A stretch of 64,000 bases of DNA. Origin: Alphaproteobacteria bacterium (GTDB lineage Bacteria; Pseudomonadota; Alphaproteobacteria; SHVP01). The position numbers were made by a program, and so were the translations under genes. Location of the stretch: contig SHVP01000001.1 in the NCBI GenBank assembly GCA_009694165.1, forward strand, positions 1 through 64,000, given 5' to 3'. Shown in pieces: positions 18,287 to 27,795 of the stretch. The stretch's first letter is position 1. Each line of letters starts with the position of its first letter. The notes below the pieces were generated by a model, which was not told the DNA's origin, searched no databases, and saw nothing but the letters and a program-made list of their open reading frames with translations.

Positions 18287-18898
18287 ATCGACGTCCACCA
18301 GGGTGACCTGCCGGCCGGCCTGCACTGGCGCGGGTCGGTGGCGATCGATACGGAGACGACCGGGCTGTCGCTGCAGCGCGATCGACTGTGCCTGATCCAA
18401 CTCTGCGGCCCCGATGGCACCTGCCACCTGGTTCAGTTTCGGCCGCACGCCGGGCCTTATCCGGCCCCCCAGTTGCGGGCGCTGCTGGGAGACCCGACGG
18501 TGGCAAAGCTCTTCCATTTCGCCCGGTTCGATCTTGCCGTCCTTAACCGTCACATCGGGCCGGTGGCCGGTTCGATCTATTGCACCAAGATCGCGTCGAA
18601 ACTGGTGCGGACCTACACCGATCGCCACGGTCTCAAAGACCTATGCCGTGAACTCCTGGGGATCGAGCTTTCCAAGGAACAGCAATCCTCCGACTGGGCG
18701 GCGGCGGACCTGAGCCCAGAGCAGCGGAGCTACGCGGCGCAAGATGTCCTCTATCTGCACCGGCTGCGCGAGCGCCTCGACGCTATGCTGCAGCGCGAGG
18801 GACGGACGGAATTGGCCGCCCAGTGCTTCGCCTTCCTGCCCACCCGCGCGGCCCTCGACCTGGCCGGCTGGCCGGACGAGGATATCTTCGCGCATTAG
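18287..18898 (+). CDS. rnd: Ribonuclease D (DEDD 3'-5' exonuclease), 5' end unresolved
   Basis: This exoribonuclease takes part in tRNA 3' maturation and RNA decay. The short alphaproteobacterial form (about 204 residues, one exonuclease domain, no HRDC domain) is complete. Motif I is VAIDTETTGL, motif II is KLFHFARFDLAVL, and motif III is YAAQDVLYLHRL. No ATG, GTG or TTG occurs in frame between the tRNA-Leu gene and the domain start; the only upstream start is a GTG at 18152, inside the tRNA. The coordinate given is an ATC at the expected protein start and is a placeholder. Another in-frame ATC is at 18257, and an upstream base error is equally possible. Confidence 0.85.
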   Translation: MDVHQGDLPAGLHWRGSVAIDTETTGLSLQRDRLCLIQLCGPDGTCHLVQFRPHAGPYPAPQLRALLGDPTVAKLFHFARFDLAVLNRHIGPVAGSIYCTKIASKLVRTYTDRHGLKDLCRELLGIELSKEQQSSDWAAADLSPEQRSYAAQDVLYLHRLRERLDAMLQREGRTELAAQCFAFLPTRAALDLAGWPDEDIFAH

Positions 18899-19094
18899 GG
18901 CCCACTCCTAGACATTTGATTTTCATCGAGAAACCACCAATATTGGCAGTGGGGCCGATGGCCGCCCAAGCGCCTTACGCAAGGATGGCGCCTGTGGCGG
19001 TAGTATGGCGTCCGCGCCAACCGACCGGTTGTGGCGCGGCCGTTGCCGTCCCGGCGGTCGCTTGGACCGCCGGATCACCGAGGAGTGGTGGGTT

Positions 19095-20099
19095 TTGGCC
19101 ATAAGAGTTGCCCGCGGTTCGGGTCCAACCCCGTCCCGCCAAGCACTGGTGCAAAGCGACCTCGCCGTCGCACGCCGCTTGCTGGAACAAGAGGCCGATG
19201 CGGTTCGAGCGGCGGGTGCCGCCCTTGACGAGCGCTTCGCCGCCGCAATTGAAACGCTGCTCAACCTGCGTGGCCGGGTGGTGGTCGCCGGCGTCGGAAA
19301 GTCGGGACACATTGCCCGCAAGATCGCGGCAACGATGGCCTCGACCGGAACCCCCGCCCTGTTCGTGCACCCTGGCGAGGCGAGTCACGGCGACCTTGGC
19401 ATGGTCACCCGCGACGACGCCGTCGTGCTGCTGTCGAAATCCGGAGAAAGCGACGAGTTGTCGGCCCTGGTGAGCTACGCCAAGCGCTTTCGCATCCCGC
19501 TGATCGCGATGACTGCCAACCAGATGTCAGAGCTGGGCCAGGCCGCGGACGTGCTGCTCTTGCTGCCCGACGTGCGCGAGGCCTGCCCTATGGGCCTCGC
19601 GCCGACGACGTCGACCACCATGATGCTGGCGCTTGGTGATGCACTTGCGGTCGCCCTGCTCGAACGGCGCGGATTCTCGGCCGACGATTTCCACGCTCTG
19701 CACCCCGGTGGACGCCTCGGCCGCCGGCTGCAGAAGGTCTCCGACATCATGCGCAAGGGTGACGAGATTCCGCTGGCGCCGGTGGACGCCCTGATGCAAG
19801 ACGTTCTCCTCGTCATGTCGGCCAAAAACTTCGGTTGCGCCGGCATCGTCGAGGACGGCGATCGGCTCGTCGGGATCGTCACCGACGGCGACCTGCGACG
19901 CCATATGTCCGATCGGTTGCTGGCACAAACCGCCGGTCGGGTCATGACCGCCGACCCGCAGACCATCGGACCCGATGCGTTGGCCGCGGAGGCGGTGGGG
20001 ATCATGGCCGGTCGGATCACCAATCTCTTCGTCGTCAAGGACACGCGCGTCGTCGGCATCCTGCGCTTGCACGACTGTCTGCAGGCGGGCGTGGCATGA
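19095..20099 (+). CDS. kdsD: Arabinose-5-phosphate isomerase (KdsD/KpsF)
   Basis: This enzyme converts ribulose-5-phosphate to arabinose-5-phosphate, the first committed step toward Kdo of lipopolysaccharide. The 334-residue product has an N-terminal SIS sugar-isomerase domain (residues 45-175, with VVVAGVGKSGHIARKIAATM and HPGEASHGDLGM) and two CBS domains (about 205-330, with GIVTDGDLRRHM). The TTG at 19095 is preferred because AGGAG lies eight bases upstream and it gives the usual length. It opens a cluster with lptC, lptA and lptB; its stop overlaps the lptC start as ATGA. Confidence 0.95.
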   Translation: MAIRVARGSGPTPSRQALVQSDLAVARRLLEQEADAVRAAGAALDERFAAAIETLLNLRGRVVVAGVGKSGHIARKIAATMASTGTPALFVHPGEASHGDLGMVTRDDAVVLLSKSGESDELSALVSYAKRFRIPLIAMTANQMSELGQAADVLLLLPDVREACPMGLAPTTSTTMMLALGDALAVALLERRGFSADDFHALHPGGRLGRRLQKVSDIMRKGDEIPLAPVDALMQDVLLVMSAKNFGCAGIVEDGDRLVGIVTDGDLRRHMSDRLLAQTAGRVMTADPQTIGPDALAAEAVGIMAGRITNLFVVKDTRVVGILRLHDCLQAGVA

Positions 20100-20755
20100 C
20101 CGGCACGGCCGCCAACCGCCTGCAGATTCTGTTCGGCGAAACGGTTCTGACGCCGCGTGTCGTTCGCTTGAGCAAGCGATACTCGCGGTTTGTCGGGCTG
20201 ATGAAGATCCTCCTGCCGCTCGCTGCCGCCGCACTGACCTTGGTCATCGTGTCGCTGTCCAATCGTGATTCCGGCCCGCCTTCTTTCCAGCTCAACCTCA
20301 CCGACGCCCAGACCGGCGAGGAAACCGTCGGGATGACGCGCGGCCGCTTTGTCGGCGCCGACGAACGCGCGCGGCCTTACGTCATTACCGCCGACAGCGC
20401 TACCCCCGAGGCCAATGATGCCAACCGTATCGTCCTGCGGGCGTTGCAAGCCGATCTGACGGTCGAGAAGGGGAGTTGGATTACGCTGATCGCGCCGAGC
20501 GGTCTGTTCGACCGGTTGCACCAGACATTATCGCTCAGCGATCACATCGAGATGTTCGCCGACAACGGATTCGCCCTGCGCACGACAGCCGCCGATATCG
20601 ACATCGGCAAAGGAATCGCCAGCGGAACGGCTCCCATCGAGGCCCAGGGACCGCTCGGCAGCTTGACGGCCAATGGCTTTCGCCTGAGTCGCGACGACCA
20701 GGTGCTGAGCTTCAGCGGCGGCGTTCATGTGACGCTGCGCCCAAAGGCCAAGTAG
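20096..20755 (+). CDS. lptC: LPS export ABC transporter periplasmic protein LptC
   Basis: LptC is a bitopic inner-membrane protein that receives lipopolysaccharide from LptB2FG and passes it to LptA. The 219-residue product has a single transmembrane helix near residues 36-55 (ILLPLAAAALTLVIVSLS) and a periplasmic beta-jellyroll with the segments LTDAQTGEETVGMTRGRFVG and IEAQGPLGSLTANGFRLS. The order kdsD-lptC-lptA-lptB and the four-base overlap with kdsD support the call. Its TAG stop shares a base with the GTG start of lptA. Confidence 0.92.
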   Translation: MTGTAANRLQILFGETVLTPRVVRLSKRYSRFVGLMKILLPLAAAALTLVIVSLSNRDSGPPSFQLNLTDAQTGEETVGMTRGRFVGADERARPYVITADSATPEANDANRIVLRALQADLTVEKGSWITLIAPSGLFDRLHQTLSLSDHIEMFADNGFALRTTAADIDIGKGIASGTAPIEAQGPLGSLTANGFRLSRDDQVLSFSGGVHVTLRPKAK

Positions 20756-21762
20756 TGGGCAGGGCAGGCTTCGGCGCCGCGTTGACGGCCGTCCTGGTCG
20801 CTCTCACCGTGATCGGCGACGTCGCGGCGCAAGCCGCGCGACCGGCGACGCCACCGGCAGCCCCGCGAACCGCCACCGCGACTACGCCGAGCGACCGGAC
20901 CGCGCCGATCGAAATTACCGCTGATGCCTTGCAGGTCCAGCAGGATCGCCGCCTCGCTACTTTTTCAGGAAACGTCGATGCGCGACAAGCCGACTGGCAA
21001 CTGCAATCCGACCGCCTGCACGTTGCCTATGCGCCAGGCGGGAACGCCGCGTCACCAGCGATCTCGCGCATCGAGGCCCAAGGCAACGTCCGCCTAACCT
21101 CACCCAGCCAGTCCGCCCAGGGCGATGAGGCGGTCTATGATCTCGAGAAAGGGACGATCGTCATGACCGGCGTGGTCGTCTTGACCAGCGGCAGCAGTAC
21201 CGTGCGCGGTCGCCAACTCCAGAGCAACCTGAGTTCGGGTCAAAGCACACTCGGCGGCGGCCGCGTCGACGGCGTCTTCCTTGCCGATCGGACGAAGGCC
21301 CGTCCCCCTGCGGCGGCGAGCCGCCCGGCACCCCTTGCGAACGAACCGCTGCGCGTCGCAGCCAACTATCTAGAGGTTCAGCAGAACAGCCAACTCGCGA
21401 CTTTTTCCGGCAGTGTCGAGGCCAATCAAGGCGATCTGCGGCTGCGGTCCAATACATTGCGTGTGTACTATGACGACGCGGCCGCCGCCGCCGCCGCCCA
21501 GGCGGTCTCCCGAATCGACGCCGTCGGACAGGTCTTCCTGTCGTCGCCGAGCGAGACCGCACAGGGCGATCAGGGCGTCTACGATGTGACCAAGGGCACA
21601 ATCACCCTGACTGGCTCCGTGGTATTGACACGCGACAACAATGTCATTCGCGGGCAACGACTGGTGATGGATTTGAACAGCGGGACCAGCCTGGTCGACA
21701 GCGCCGCAGCCGGCGGCGGTCGGGTACGCGGGCTGTTTACGCCCGACCGGGCGCGACCATGA
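20755..21762 (+). CDS. lptA: LPS transport protein LptA with two tandem OstA domains
   Basis: LptA forms the periplasmic bridge that carries lipopolysaccharide from LptC to LptD. This protein has 335 residues against the usual 170-220. After a signal peptide (residues 1-26, ending DVAAQA) there are two consecutive OstA domains. Repeat 1 runs from about 51 to 185 ([40 protein letters not shown]). Repeat 2 runs from about 198 to 325 ([40 protein letters not shown]). A Pro/Ala-rich linker joins them. This looks like a covalent LptA dimer made by internal duplication. GTG start at 20755; the stop overlaps lptB. Confidence 0.93.
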   Translation: MGRAGFGAALTAVLVALTVIGDVAAQAARPATPPAAPRTATATTPSDRTAPIEITADALQVQQDRRLATFSGNVDARQADWQLQSDRLHVAYAPGGNAASPAISRIEAQGNVRLTSPSQSAQGDEAVYDLEKGTIVMTGVVVLTSGSSTVRGRQLQSNLSSGQSTLGGGRVDGVFLADRTKARPPAAASRPAPLANEPLRVAANYLEVQQNSQLATFSGSVEANQGDLRLRSNTLRVYYDDAAAAAAAQAVSRIDAVGQVFLSSPSETAQGDQGVYDVTKGTITLTGSVVLTRDNNVIRGQRLVMDLNSGTSLVDSAAAGGGRVRGLFTPDRARP

Positions 21763-22532
21763 GCGATCACGAGCTCGCTCCCGAGCGTCGTCCGCGCCTG
21801 GTCGCCGACAACCATGGCCTGGCCGCACACAATCTCGGCAAGCAGTTCAAGCGACGGCCGGTGCTCCGCGACGTCAGCCTGACCGTTCGGCGGGGTGAGG
21901 CAGTCGGCCTGCTCGGTCCCAACGGCGCCGGCAAGACAACCTGCTTCTACATCATCACCGGGCTGATCGCGGCCGACTACGGTCGGATCGAGCTCGACGG
22001 CCACGACATCACTTCGTTGCCAATGTATCGGCGTGCGCGGTTGGGCGTCGGCTACCTTCCCCAGGAGGCGTCGATCTTTCGCGGCCTGACCGTCGAGCAG
22101 AATGTGCGGGCGGTACTCGAAGTCGGTGAAGGCGACTCCTTGCGGCGCGAAGAGTCTCTCGAGGCGCTGTTGGCCGAGTTTTCCATCTCGCATTTGCGCC
22201 GCACCCCGGCCCAAGCCCTATCGGGGGGCGAACGACGGCGCGTCGAAATCGCCCGCGCGTTGGCGTCGCGGCCCTCCTTTATCCTGCTGGACGAACCGCT
22301 CGCCGGAATCGACCCCATCGCCGTCGCCGACATTCGCGATCTCGTCGCCCATCTCAAGGATCGCGGGATCGGCGTGTTGATTACCGACCACAATGTGCGC
22401 GAAACGCTCGATATCGTTGATCGCGCCTATATTCTTCATGAGGGACGTGTATTGATGTCGGGCGTCCCCAAGGAGATCGTCGCGCACGAGGACGTTCGTC
22501 GCGTCTATCTCGGCGAACGATTCAGCTTGTAG
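21759..22532 (+). CDS. lptB: LPS export ABC transporter ATP-binding protein LptB
   Basis: LptB is the ATPase of the LptB2FG extractor, which pulls lipopolysaccharide from the outer leaflet of the inner membrane. The 257-residue product has Walker [18 protein letters not shown] near residue 50, the Q-loop region [12 protein letters not shown], the signature [15 protein letters not shown] and Walker [13 protein letters not shown], plus the switch His in [15 protein letters not shown]. It overlaps the lptA stop as ATGA. lptF and lptG are not in this window. Confidence 0.97.
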   Translation: MSDHELAPERRPRLVADNHGLAAHNLGKQFKRRPVLRDVSLTVRRGEAVGLLGPNGAGKTTCFYIITGLIAADYGRIELDGHDITSLPMYRRARLGVGYLPQEASIFRGLTVEQNVRAVLEVGEGDSLRREESLEALLAEFSISHLRRTPAQALSGGERRRVEIARALASRPSFILLDEPLAGIDPIAVADIRDLVAHLKDRGIGVLITDHNVRETLDIVDRAYILHEGRVLMSGVPKEIVAHEDVRRVYLGERFSL

Positions 22533-22540
22533 GTGTTTTA

Positions 22541-24079
22541 GTGGCCCTCGGACAACGGCAGGAGTTGCGCCAGAGCCAGTCTCTGGTGATGACGCCGCAG
22601 TTGCAGCAGGCGATCAAGCTGCTGCAACTGACCAACCTGGAGATCGCCGAGTTCGTCGAGCAGGAACTCGAGCGCAACCCGCTGCTGGAACGCCAGGATC
22701 CGGGCCAACCCGAGCGGGGCGACGGCGCGACGCCGCAAGTCGACAAGGATGCCAGCACCGACGGCGTGGACAGTGCGCAACTGTCGAACGCCGGCGAGAT
22801 TCCCGCCGACAACGACAGTCCGCTCGACGTCAACTATGGCGAAATCTACGAGGACGCCGGCCCCGCCGAGGGATATGCCGACCCCGCCACCGGGCCAGCG
22901 GGCGGATCAACGCCGGCCTATGGCAGCGGCGGCCGCGAAGGCGGCGAGGATCACAATGTTCTCGAGCAAACCGTCTCGGAGAAGATCGGTCTGCACGACT
23001 ATCTTCTCGAACAGCTTTACGCTGACGTCACCGATCCCATCGATCGGCTCATCGGCTTTAGCCTCGTCCACGCCGTCGACGAATCGGGTTATCTCACTAC
23101 CGACCTCGCCAGCGTTGCCGAACAACTTGGCGTCGAGGTCGCTCGGGTCGAGCGAGCGTTGACGATCTTGCAGGCCTTCGATCCTCCCGGAATTTTTGCC
23201 CGCGATCTCAAGGAGTGCCTGGCCCAGCAGCTTCGCGAACGGGATCGCTACGACCCGGCGATGCAGGCGCTGCTGGACAACCTCGACCTCTTGGCGAAGC
23301 GAGACGAAAAGCAGCTGATGGAGCGCTGTGGCGTGGACGCCGAGGACCTGAGCGACATGGTTCATGAGTTGCGCGCGCTCGATCCAAAACCCGGTCTCGC
23401 CTTCAGCCATGAGGTGGCCCAGACGGTCGTGCCCGACGTGTTCGTGCGGCCTGGGCCGGGCGGGGGCTGGCTGGTCGAGATCAACACCGAGACTCTGCCG
23501 CGCGTCCTCGTCAACCAGCAGTACTGCGCCGTCCTCAACAAGAACGCGAAGAACAAGGACGACAATATCTTCATCACCGAGCGCTTGAACTCCGCCAACT
23601 GGTTGGTCAAGTCGCTGGAGCGGCGCGCCCAGACGATCCTGAGAGTGGCGACCGAACTGGTTCGCCAACAGGACGCATTTTTTGCCCGCGGCGTTCAGCA
23701 CCTGCGGCCCCTGACGCTGCGCGACATCGCCCAGGCGATCGAGATGCACGAAAGCACGGTGAGCCGGGTAACGGCCAACAAGTACATGGCAACGCCGCGC
23801 GGGACGTTACCGATGAAGTACTTTTTTACTTCCGCCATTACTTCGGCGAGCGGCGGCGAGTCCCACTCGGCGGAATCGGTTCGCCAGCGTATCAAGGAAC
23901 TGATCGACGCCGAGGCCGTCGACGGCGTTCTGTCCGATGATCGCATCGTCGAAATCTTGCGCGGCGAGAACGTCGAAATCGCGCGACGGACAGTCGCCAA
24001 GTACCGCGAAGCGTTGCACATCCCCTCATCGGTCGAGCGCCGGCGGGATAAGAACGCCGCTCCCTGGAGGTCGCGCTAA
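22541..24079 (+). CDS. rpoN: RNA polymerase sigma-54 factor
   Basis: Sigma-54 directs RNA polymerase to -24/-12 promoters that need an activator ATPase, often for nitrogen, motility and envelope genes. The 512-residue product has the Gln/Leu-rich activator-interaction region I (QSLVMTPQLQQAIKLLQLTN), an acidic region II (about 50-130), the core-binding domain, the HTH (LRDIAQAIEMHESTVSRVTANKY) and the RpoN box ARRTVAKYRE near residue 485. It starts at GTG 22541, eight bases after lptB. The lptB-rpoN-hpf-ptsN order is widely conserved in proteobacteria. Confidence 0.97.
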   Translation: MALGQRQELRQSQSLVMTPQLQQAIKLLQLTNLEIAEFVEQELERNPLLERQDPGQPERGDGATPQVDKDASTDGVDSAQLSNAGEIPADNDSPLDVNYGEIYEDAGPAEGYADPATGPAGGSTPAYGSGGREGGEDHNVLEQTVSEKIGLHDYLLEQLYADVTDPIDRLIGFSLVHAVDESGYLTTDLASVAEQLGVEVARVERALTILQAFDPPGIFARDLKECLAQQLRERDRYDPAMQALLDNLDLLAKRDEKQLMERCGVDAEDLSDMVHELRALDPKPGLAFSHEVAQTVVPDVFVRPGPGGGWLVEINTETLPRVLVNQQYCAVLNKNAKNKDDNIFITERLNSANWLVKSLERRAQTILRVATELVRQQDAFFARGVQHLRPLTLRDIAQAIEMHESTVSRVTANKYMATPRGTLPMKYFFTSAITSASGGESHSAESVRQRIKELIDAEAVDGVLSDDRIVEILRGENVEIARRTVAKYREALHIPSSVERRRDKNAAPWRSR

Positions 24080-24128
24080 ACGGCGGAAAATCGCGGGATT
24101 CCGGGGGTAACGGCGACGGCCGGTGCGG

Positions 24129-24157
24129 TTGACAACGGTGGGGGCCAAGCCTATGGT
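24129..24157 (+). promoter_or_regulatory. Candidate sigma-70 promoter for hpf-ptsN
   Basis: TTGACA at 24129-24134 and TATGGT at 24152-24157 are separated by exactly 17 bases. Transcription would start near 24164, about 70 bases before hpf. It would let hpf and ptsN be expressed independently of rpoN. I see no -24/-12 sigma-54 element here. Confidence 0.55.
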
Positions 24158-24233
24158 CCCGCACCTTTTGAACTAGGCCGTCGGGGGCGACCATGGGATC
24201 GGGCCCGGCCGTTTGTAGCCAATACCGCTCCGC

Positions 24234-24808
24234 ATGCAGGTTTCCGTCACTGGCAAGAAGCTCGACGTTGGCGACTCGCTTCGCCTGCACATTGAGAAAA
24301 AGTTACGGTCGGGCGTCGGGAAGTATTTCGATCATGCGATCGAAGCCACCGTCGCCGTGTCTCCGAGGGGCACGGCTACCGTGTCGATTGGTCGGTTCAC
24401 GTGGGCGGTGGGATTGACACCCAGGCGCAGAGTGAAGCGAACGATCCCTATGCGGCGGCCGACGGCGCCATCGAGCGCATTGAAAAGCGGTTGCGCCGGT
24501 TCAAGCGCCGGCTACGCGACCATCGGCGCGTGCGCACGGGCAAGGTGACTGCGACACCGCTCTACGTGCTCGCCAACGAGGGTGAATCAGAGGATGAGCC
24601 GGCGGGGGACAACCCGGTCATCGTGGCCGAGCAGGTGGCCAAAATCGAAACATTGTCGGTTGGAGAAGCGGTCATGCGCATGACGCTCGCCGATGAACCG
24701 GTCTTCATCTTCCACAGCGCCCAGCACGGGGGATTGAACGTCGTGTTTCGGCGCCGGGACGGCAGCATCGGTTGGATCGATCCCCACGGATCGACGGCGA
24801 ACCGATAA
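24234..24808 (+). pseudogene. hpf: Long-form ribosome hibernation factor HPF, one frameshift
   Basis: Long HPF dimerises ribosomes into inactive 100S particles in stationary phase. The N-terminal domain reads MQVSVTGKKLDVGDSLRLHI in one frame. After VSP near 24366 the family sequence (EGHGYRVDWSVHVGGGIDTQ) continues one frame back. The C-terminal dimerisation domain (FIFHSAQHGGLNVVFRRRDG, then IGWIDP) is intact. Restoring one G in CTCCGAGG would give a normal protein of about 191 residues. Because the rest shows no decay, a sequencing error is a fair alternative to real inactivation. ptsN begins 12 bases downstream. Confidence 0.88.
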
Positions 24809-24819
24809 CGCGGGATTTC

Positions 24820-25287
24820 ATGGACATAGCGCAGATTCTCACCCTCAACGCAGTCGTTCCCAATTTGCGAGCGGCCAGCAAGAAGCAGTTGCTGCAGGAG
24901 ATGGCAACGCGAGCCGCCAAACAGACCGGCGAGCCCGAGCGCAAGATTTTTGAAATCCTGCTCGAACGGGAACGACTGGGGACCACCGGCGTCGGCGGCG
25001 GGATTGCCATCCCGCATGGGCGGTTGCCGAACCTCGATCGCCTCTATGGCGTGTTTGCCCGCCTCGAGGAGCTCGTCGCGTTCGATGCTATCGACGACGA
25101 GCCCGTCGATCTGGTGTTTCTCCTCCTCGCCCCCGAAGCTGCCGGCGCCGACCACCTCAAGGCCCTGGCGAAAGTGTCGCGTCTGCTGCGCGACCGTGCG
25201 CTGTGCGAGAAGTTGCGGGCCTCCGAGACCAAAGAAGCGCTGTTCGCTATCCTGACCGAACCGGCCGCCTCGTCGCAGGCCGCCTGA
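24820..25287 (+). CDS. ptsN: Nitrogen-regulatory PTS protein EIIA(Ntr)
   Basis: PtsN is the terminal phosphoacceptor of the PTS(Ntr) relay. It does not transport sugar but regulates potassium uptake, nitrogen metabolism and envelope stress according to its phosphorylation state. The 155-residue product has the phosphorylated His in GVGGGIAIPHGRLP near residue 66, and the family segment LVFLLLAPEAAGADHLKALA. It follows hpf, in the conserved rpoN-hpf-ptsN order. Its probable HPr and EIIA(Man) partners are encoded about 36 kb away in this window. Confidence 0.95.
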   Translation: MDIAQILTLNAVVPNLRAASKKQLLQEMATRAAKQTGEPERKIFEILLERERLGTTGVGGGIAIPHGRLPNLDRLYGVFARLEELVAFDAIDDEPVDLVFLLLAPEAAGADHLKALAKVSRLLRDRALCEKLRASETKEALFAILTEPAASSQAA

Positions 25288-25348
25288 CGCGATCTTGCGA
25301 TCAGCACCTCGGAAGCGCTAAATGGCGGGATTGCGCGGCAATCCGGCC

Positions 25349-26907
25349 ATGACCGATCACCTCACCGGCCACTCGCTTCGTCACCGCCTTGCCGCCACGG
25401 CCCTCGTCGTGGCGATCGTTACCGGGGTCGCCGCGTTGGCATGGCCGGCCATGCCCAGCAACAGCCGCGCCCGGCACCGCCGCAGCTCCCGGCTGCCGGC
25501 TCGCCACCGGAGGGAACGCCACCGGCCACCACCCGCCCGCCCGCCTCTTCCCTCATCCAGAACCCGCCGGCGCGCCCGGCCGAACAAACCGACGGACCCG
25601 CCCCGTCGTTCGCGCTGCCGGTGCAGTGCAGCACCGAAGAGTGCTTCGTCCAGAACTACGTCGACGTCGATCCGGGCGCGGAGGCGCGCGACTACACCTG
25701 CGGCTTGCTCACCTACGACAAGCACACTGGCGTCGACATCCGCGTGCCCAATATGGAGTTCGTCCGCCGCGGCATTCCGGTGGTCGCCGCCGCGCCAGGA
25801 ATCATTCGGGGTGCGCGCGACGGCATGGATGATGTCAACTTCCGCGACATCGGCGAAGAAGCGGTGCGCGGGAAGGAGTGCGGCAACGGCGTCCTCATCA
25901 ACCATGGCAACGGGTGGGTGAGCCAGTATTGCCACATGCGGAAGGGCAGCATCGGCATGCAGAACGAGCAGCAGGTGAAGGCAGGCGACCGGCTCGGCCC
26001 GATCGGCATGTCGGGCAAGGCGGAGTTTCCCCACGTCCACTTCGAAGTTCGCCTGCGCGGCAAGGCGATCGACCCCTTCACCGGCGCAGCGGTCGGCAGC
26101 AGCTGTGATGCGCCAAAGAACCCGGTGTTCGCCCCGGCGGCATTGAACGCGCTCAGTTATCGACGGTCCGGCCTCCTCAATGCCGGATTCGCGCGGCAGG
26201 AACCGAAGTCGGAGGAGGTGTTGGAGGGCAAACTACAGCCGCCGTCCTTCGCGGCAGATGCGCCACAGGTCATTTTCTGGGCCGAGGTCTACGGCCTCGA
26301 CCGTGACGACCGGCAACGCTTCGTCATCCGCGGTCCGAACGGGCGGGTCGTCGCCGAGAAGACATTGGAAGCGAGTGCCGACCACCGCGCCCGGTCGCTC
26401 TCGAACCTGGTCGCAACGCTGAACGCCGGACGAACGTGGCCGGCGGGTGTCTATCGTGGCGAGTACAGCTTGGAGCGCAAGGCCGGCGACGACTGGGAAG
26501 TCGTCTTTACGGCGGTGCGAGCGATGGAAGTGGCTGGTGCGCCGGCCGCCGCCGGGGCGGTCAGCCCGACCTCGGCGCCGCCGGCGCCCGGCCGCGATGT
26601 TCCGGCGGGAGGCGCGGCAACCGCCTCGCCACCGGCCACCACTGCAGTGGCCGCCGCTACCGCTCCACCGCGGCTACCGCCCGCGGCGACAGAAACCGAG
26701 CGTCAGAACGCAACAGCACCAGCCTCGACGATCGACGCCGCCGCCGAGGTTGCTGCTTCGCTGCGCCGGGCCGCGGCCCAGGCCGCCGCCCGCTTCCTCA
26801 AGGATCAGAGCGAAAGCCGCAAGGGGCCGCCCATGTGGTTGGCCCTCGTCAGCCTGCTCGGTGTTCTTTTGACGCTGGGAGTGACCGCCTGGGTGACACG
26901 CCGCTAG
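25349..26907 (+). pseudogene. M23-family peptidase (LytM domain), frameshift at signal peptide
   Basis: This is a periplasmic metallopeptidase of the M23 family, predicted to cut peptidoglycan cross-links or act as a degenerate regulator. The signal peptide starts at 25349 (MTDHLTGHSLRHRLAATALV) and should end in PAHA-QQQ. One C is missing near 25450, so the mature part (from QQQPRPAPPQLPAAG) is in another frame that stays open to 26907. Zinc ligands are present in HTGVDIR and FPHVHFEVR. Unusually for the family, Cys residues flank the site (VQCSTEECF, CGLLTYD). The C-terminus has a low-complexity Ala/Pro/Thr region and a final transmembrane helix (WLALVSLLGVLLTLGVTAWV). Confidence 0.82.
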
Positions 26908-26927
26908 CCGCGGCGCGCACCATGCGC

Positions 26928-27146
26928 TTAGTGGACCGAGACCGGCTGCATCTCGTGTTGGAGCGCGACGACGATCGCCGTCTCGCGGTCCTGAAAGACC
27001 GCCAGTTCACGGCCGTCAGCGCCGTGCACGGCAAAGGCGAAATTGCCGTCGATCTTGACCGGCTTGACGTAAGCCAGCCCCGGCGCGCCGAGCGCAGCGA
27101 ACGCCTCCGGCGTCAGGCCGCGCAGCTGTGAGAGTTCATTGGTCAT
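26928..27146 (-). CDS. DUF1150 family protein
   Basis: This 72-residue alphaproteobacterial protein carries the DUF1150 core LGAPGLAYVKPVKIDGNFAFAVHGADG, followed by AVFQDRETAIVVALQHEM. The function is unknown. It lies 21 bases downstream of the small heat-shock gene on the same strand, and DUF1150 genes are often found next to Hsp20 genes, so coexpression under heat or protein-folding stress is likely. Confidence 0.9.
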   Translation of the reverse strand: MTNELSQLRGLTPEAFAALGAPGLAYVKPVKIDGNFAFAVHGADGRELAVFQDRETAIVVALQHEMQPVSVH

Positions 27147-27167
27147 CTTGGTACCTCACTACCCTAA

Positions 27168-27641
27168 CTAAGACGCCTTTTTCGCGTCTACGGCCACTTC
27201 CGCCAACTTGCGAACCTTGTTCGGCTCGGCCGCCGTCCTAATCGGAATCGAGCGGACGTGACTTTCGGCTTTGGGCCGGACGAGATCGATGTGAAGAACA
27301 CCGTTGTCGAGCGCCGCGGCAACCACGGTGATGCCCTCGGCCAGGACGAATGCACGCTGAAACTGGCGGGCGGCAATCCCGCGATGGAGAAAAACCCGGT
27401 CCTCCTCCGATTCCTCGTTCTGGCGACCACGGATCATCAATTGATTGTCCTCCATCGTCACCGAGAGATCGTCCAGTGTGAAGCCGGCCACCGCCAGGGT
27501 GATGCGCAGGCCGTCGCCGCGCTGCTCGATGTTGTAAGGAGGAAAGCCGTCGGTCGCCGCCTTTGCCAACCGGTCGAGGGTGCGCTCGACCTGGTCGAAG
27601 CCCAGCAGCAACGGCGAATTGAAAAGCGTCAAGCGCGACAT
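27168..27641 (-). CDS. Small heat-shock protein, Hsp20/alpha-crystallin family
   Basis: This ATP-independent holdase binds unfolding proteins. The 157-residue product has an N-terminal segment typical of IbpA-like proteins (PLLLGFDQVERTLDRLAKAA), the alpha-crystallin domain (about 35-125, with PPYNIEQRGDGLRITLAVAG) and the conserved ending GVLHIDLVRPKAES. A strong ribosome site (GGAGG) precedes the ATG. I looked for a ROSE-type RNA thermometer in the leader and did not find a convincing one. Confidence 0.94.
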   Translation of the reverse strand: MSRLTLFNSPLLLGFDQVERTLDRLAKAATDGFPPYNIEQRGDGLRITLAVAGFTLDDLSVTMEDNQLMIRGRQNEESEEDRVFLHRGIAARQFQRAFVLAEGITVVAAALDNGVLHIDLVRPKAESHVRSIPIRTAAEPNKVRKLAEVAVDAKKAS

Positions 27642-27795
27642 CGTTCCCTCCTCTGACGAGCGAGTTCAACTGGTGGGCCCTACAAAGGCGCCCGCGTGCC
27701 CGCGACAACCCGCCGCAGCACGCCCTCAATGTGGGTAGAACCGAACCGACGATCAAGCCCCCCGGAGGCGGCTGCGGCCTGCGGCGGCGCGCCGC

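Noticed and set aside
27642..27795. ROSE-type RNA thermometer upstream of hsp20
   Set aside because: The leader does not show the conserved element pairing with the Shine-Dalgarno; only an ordinary strong ribosome site is seen.
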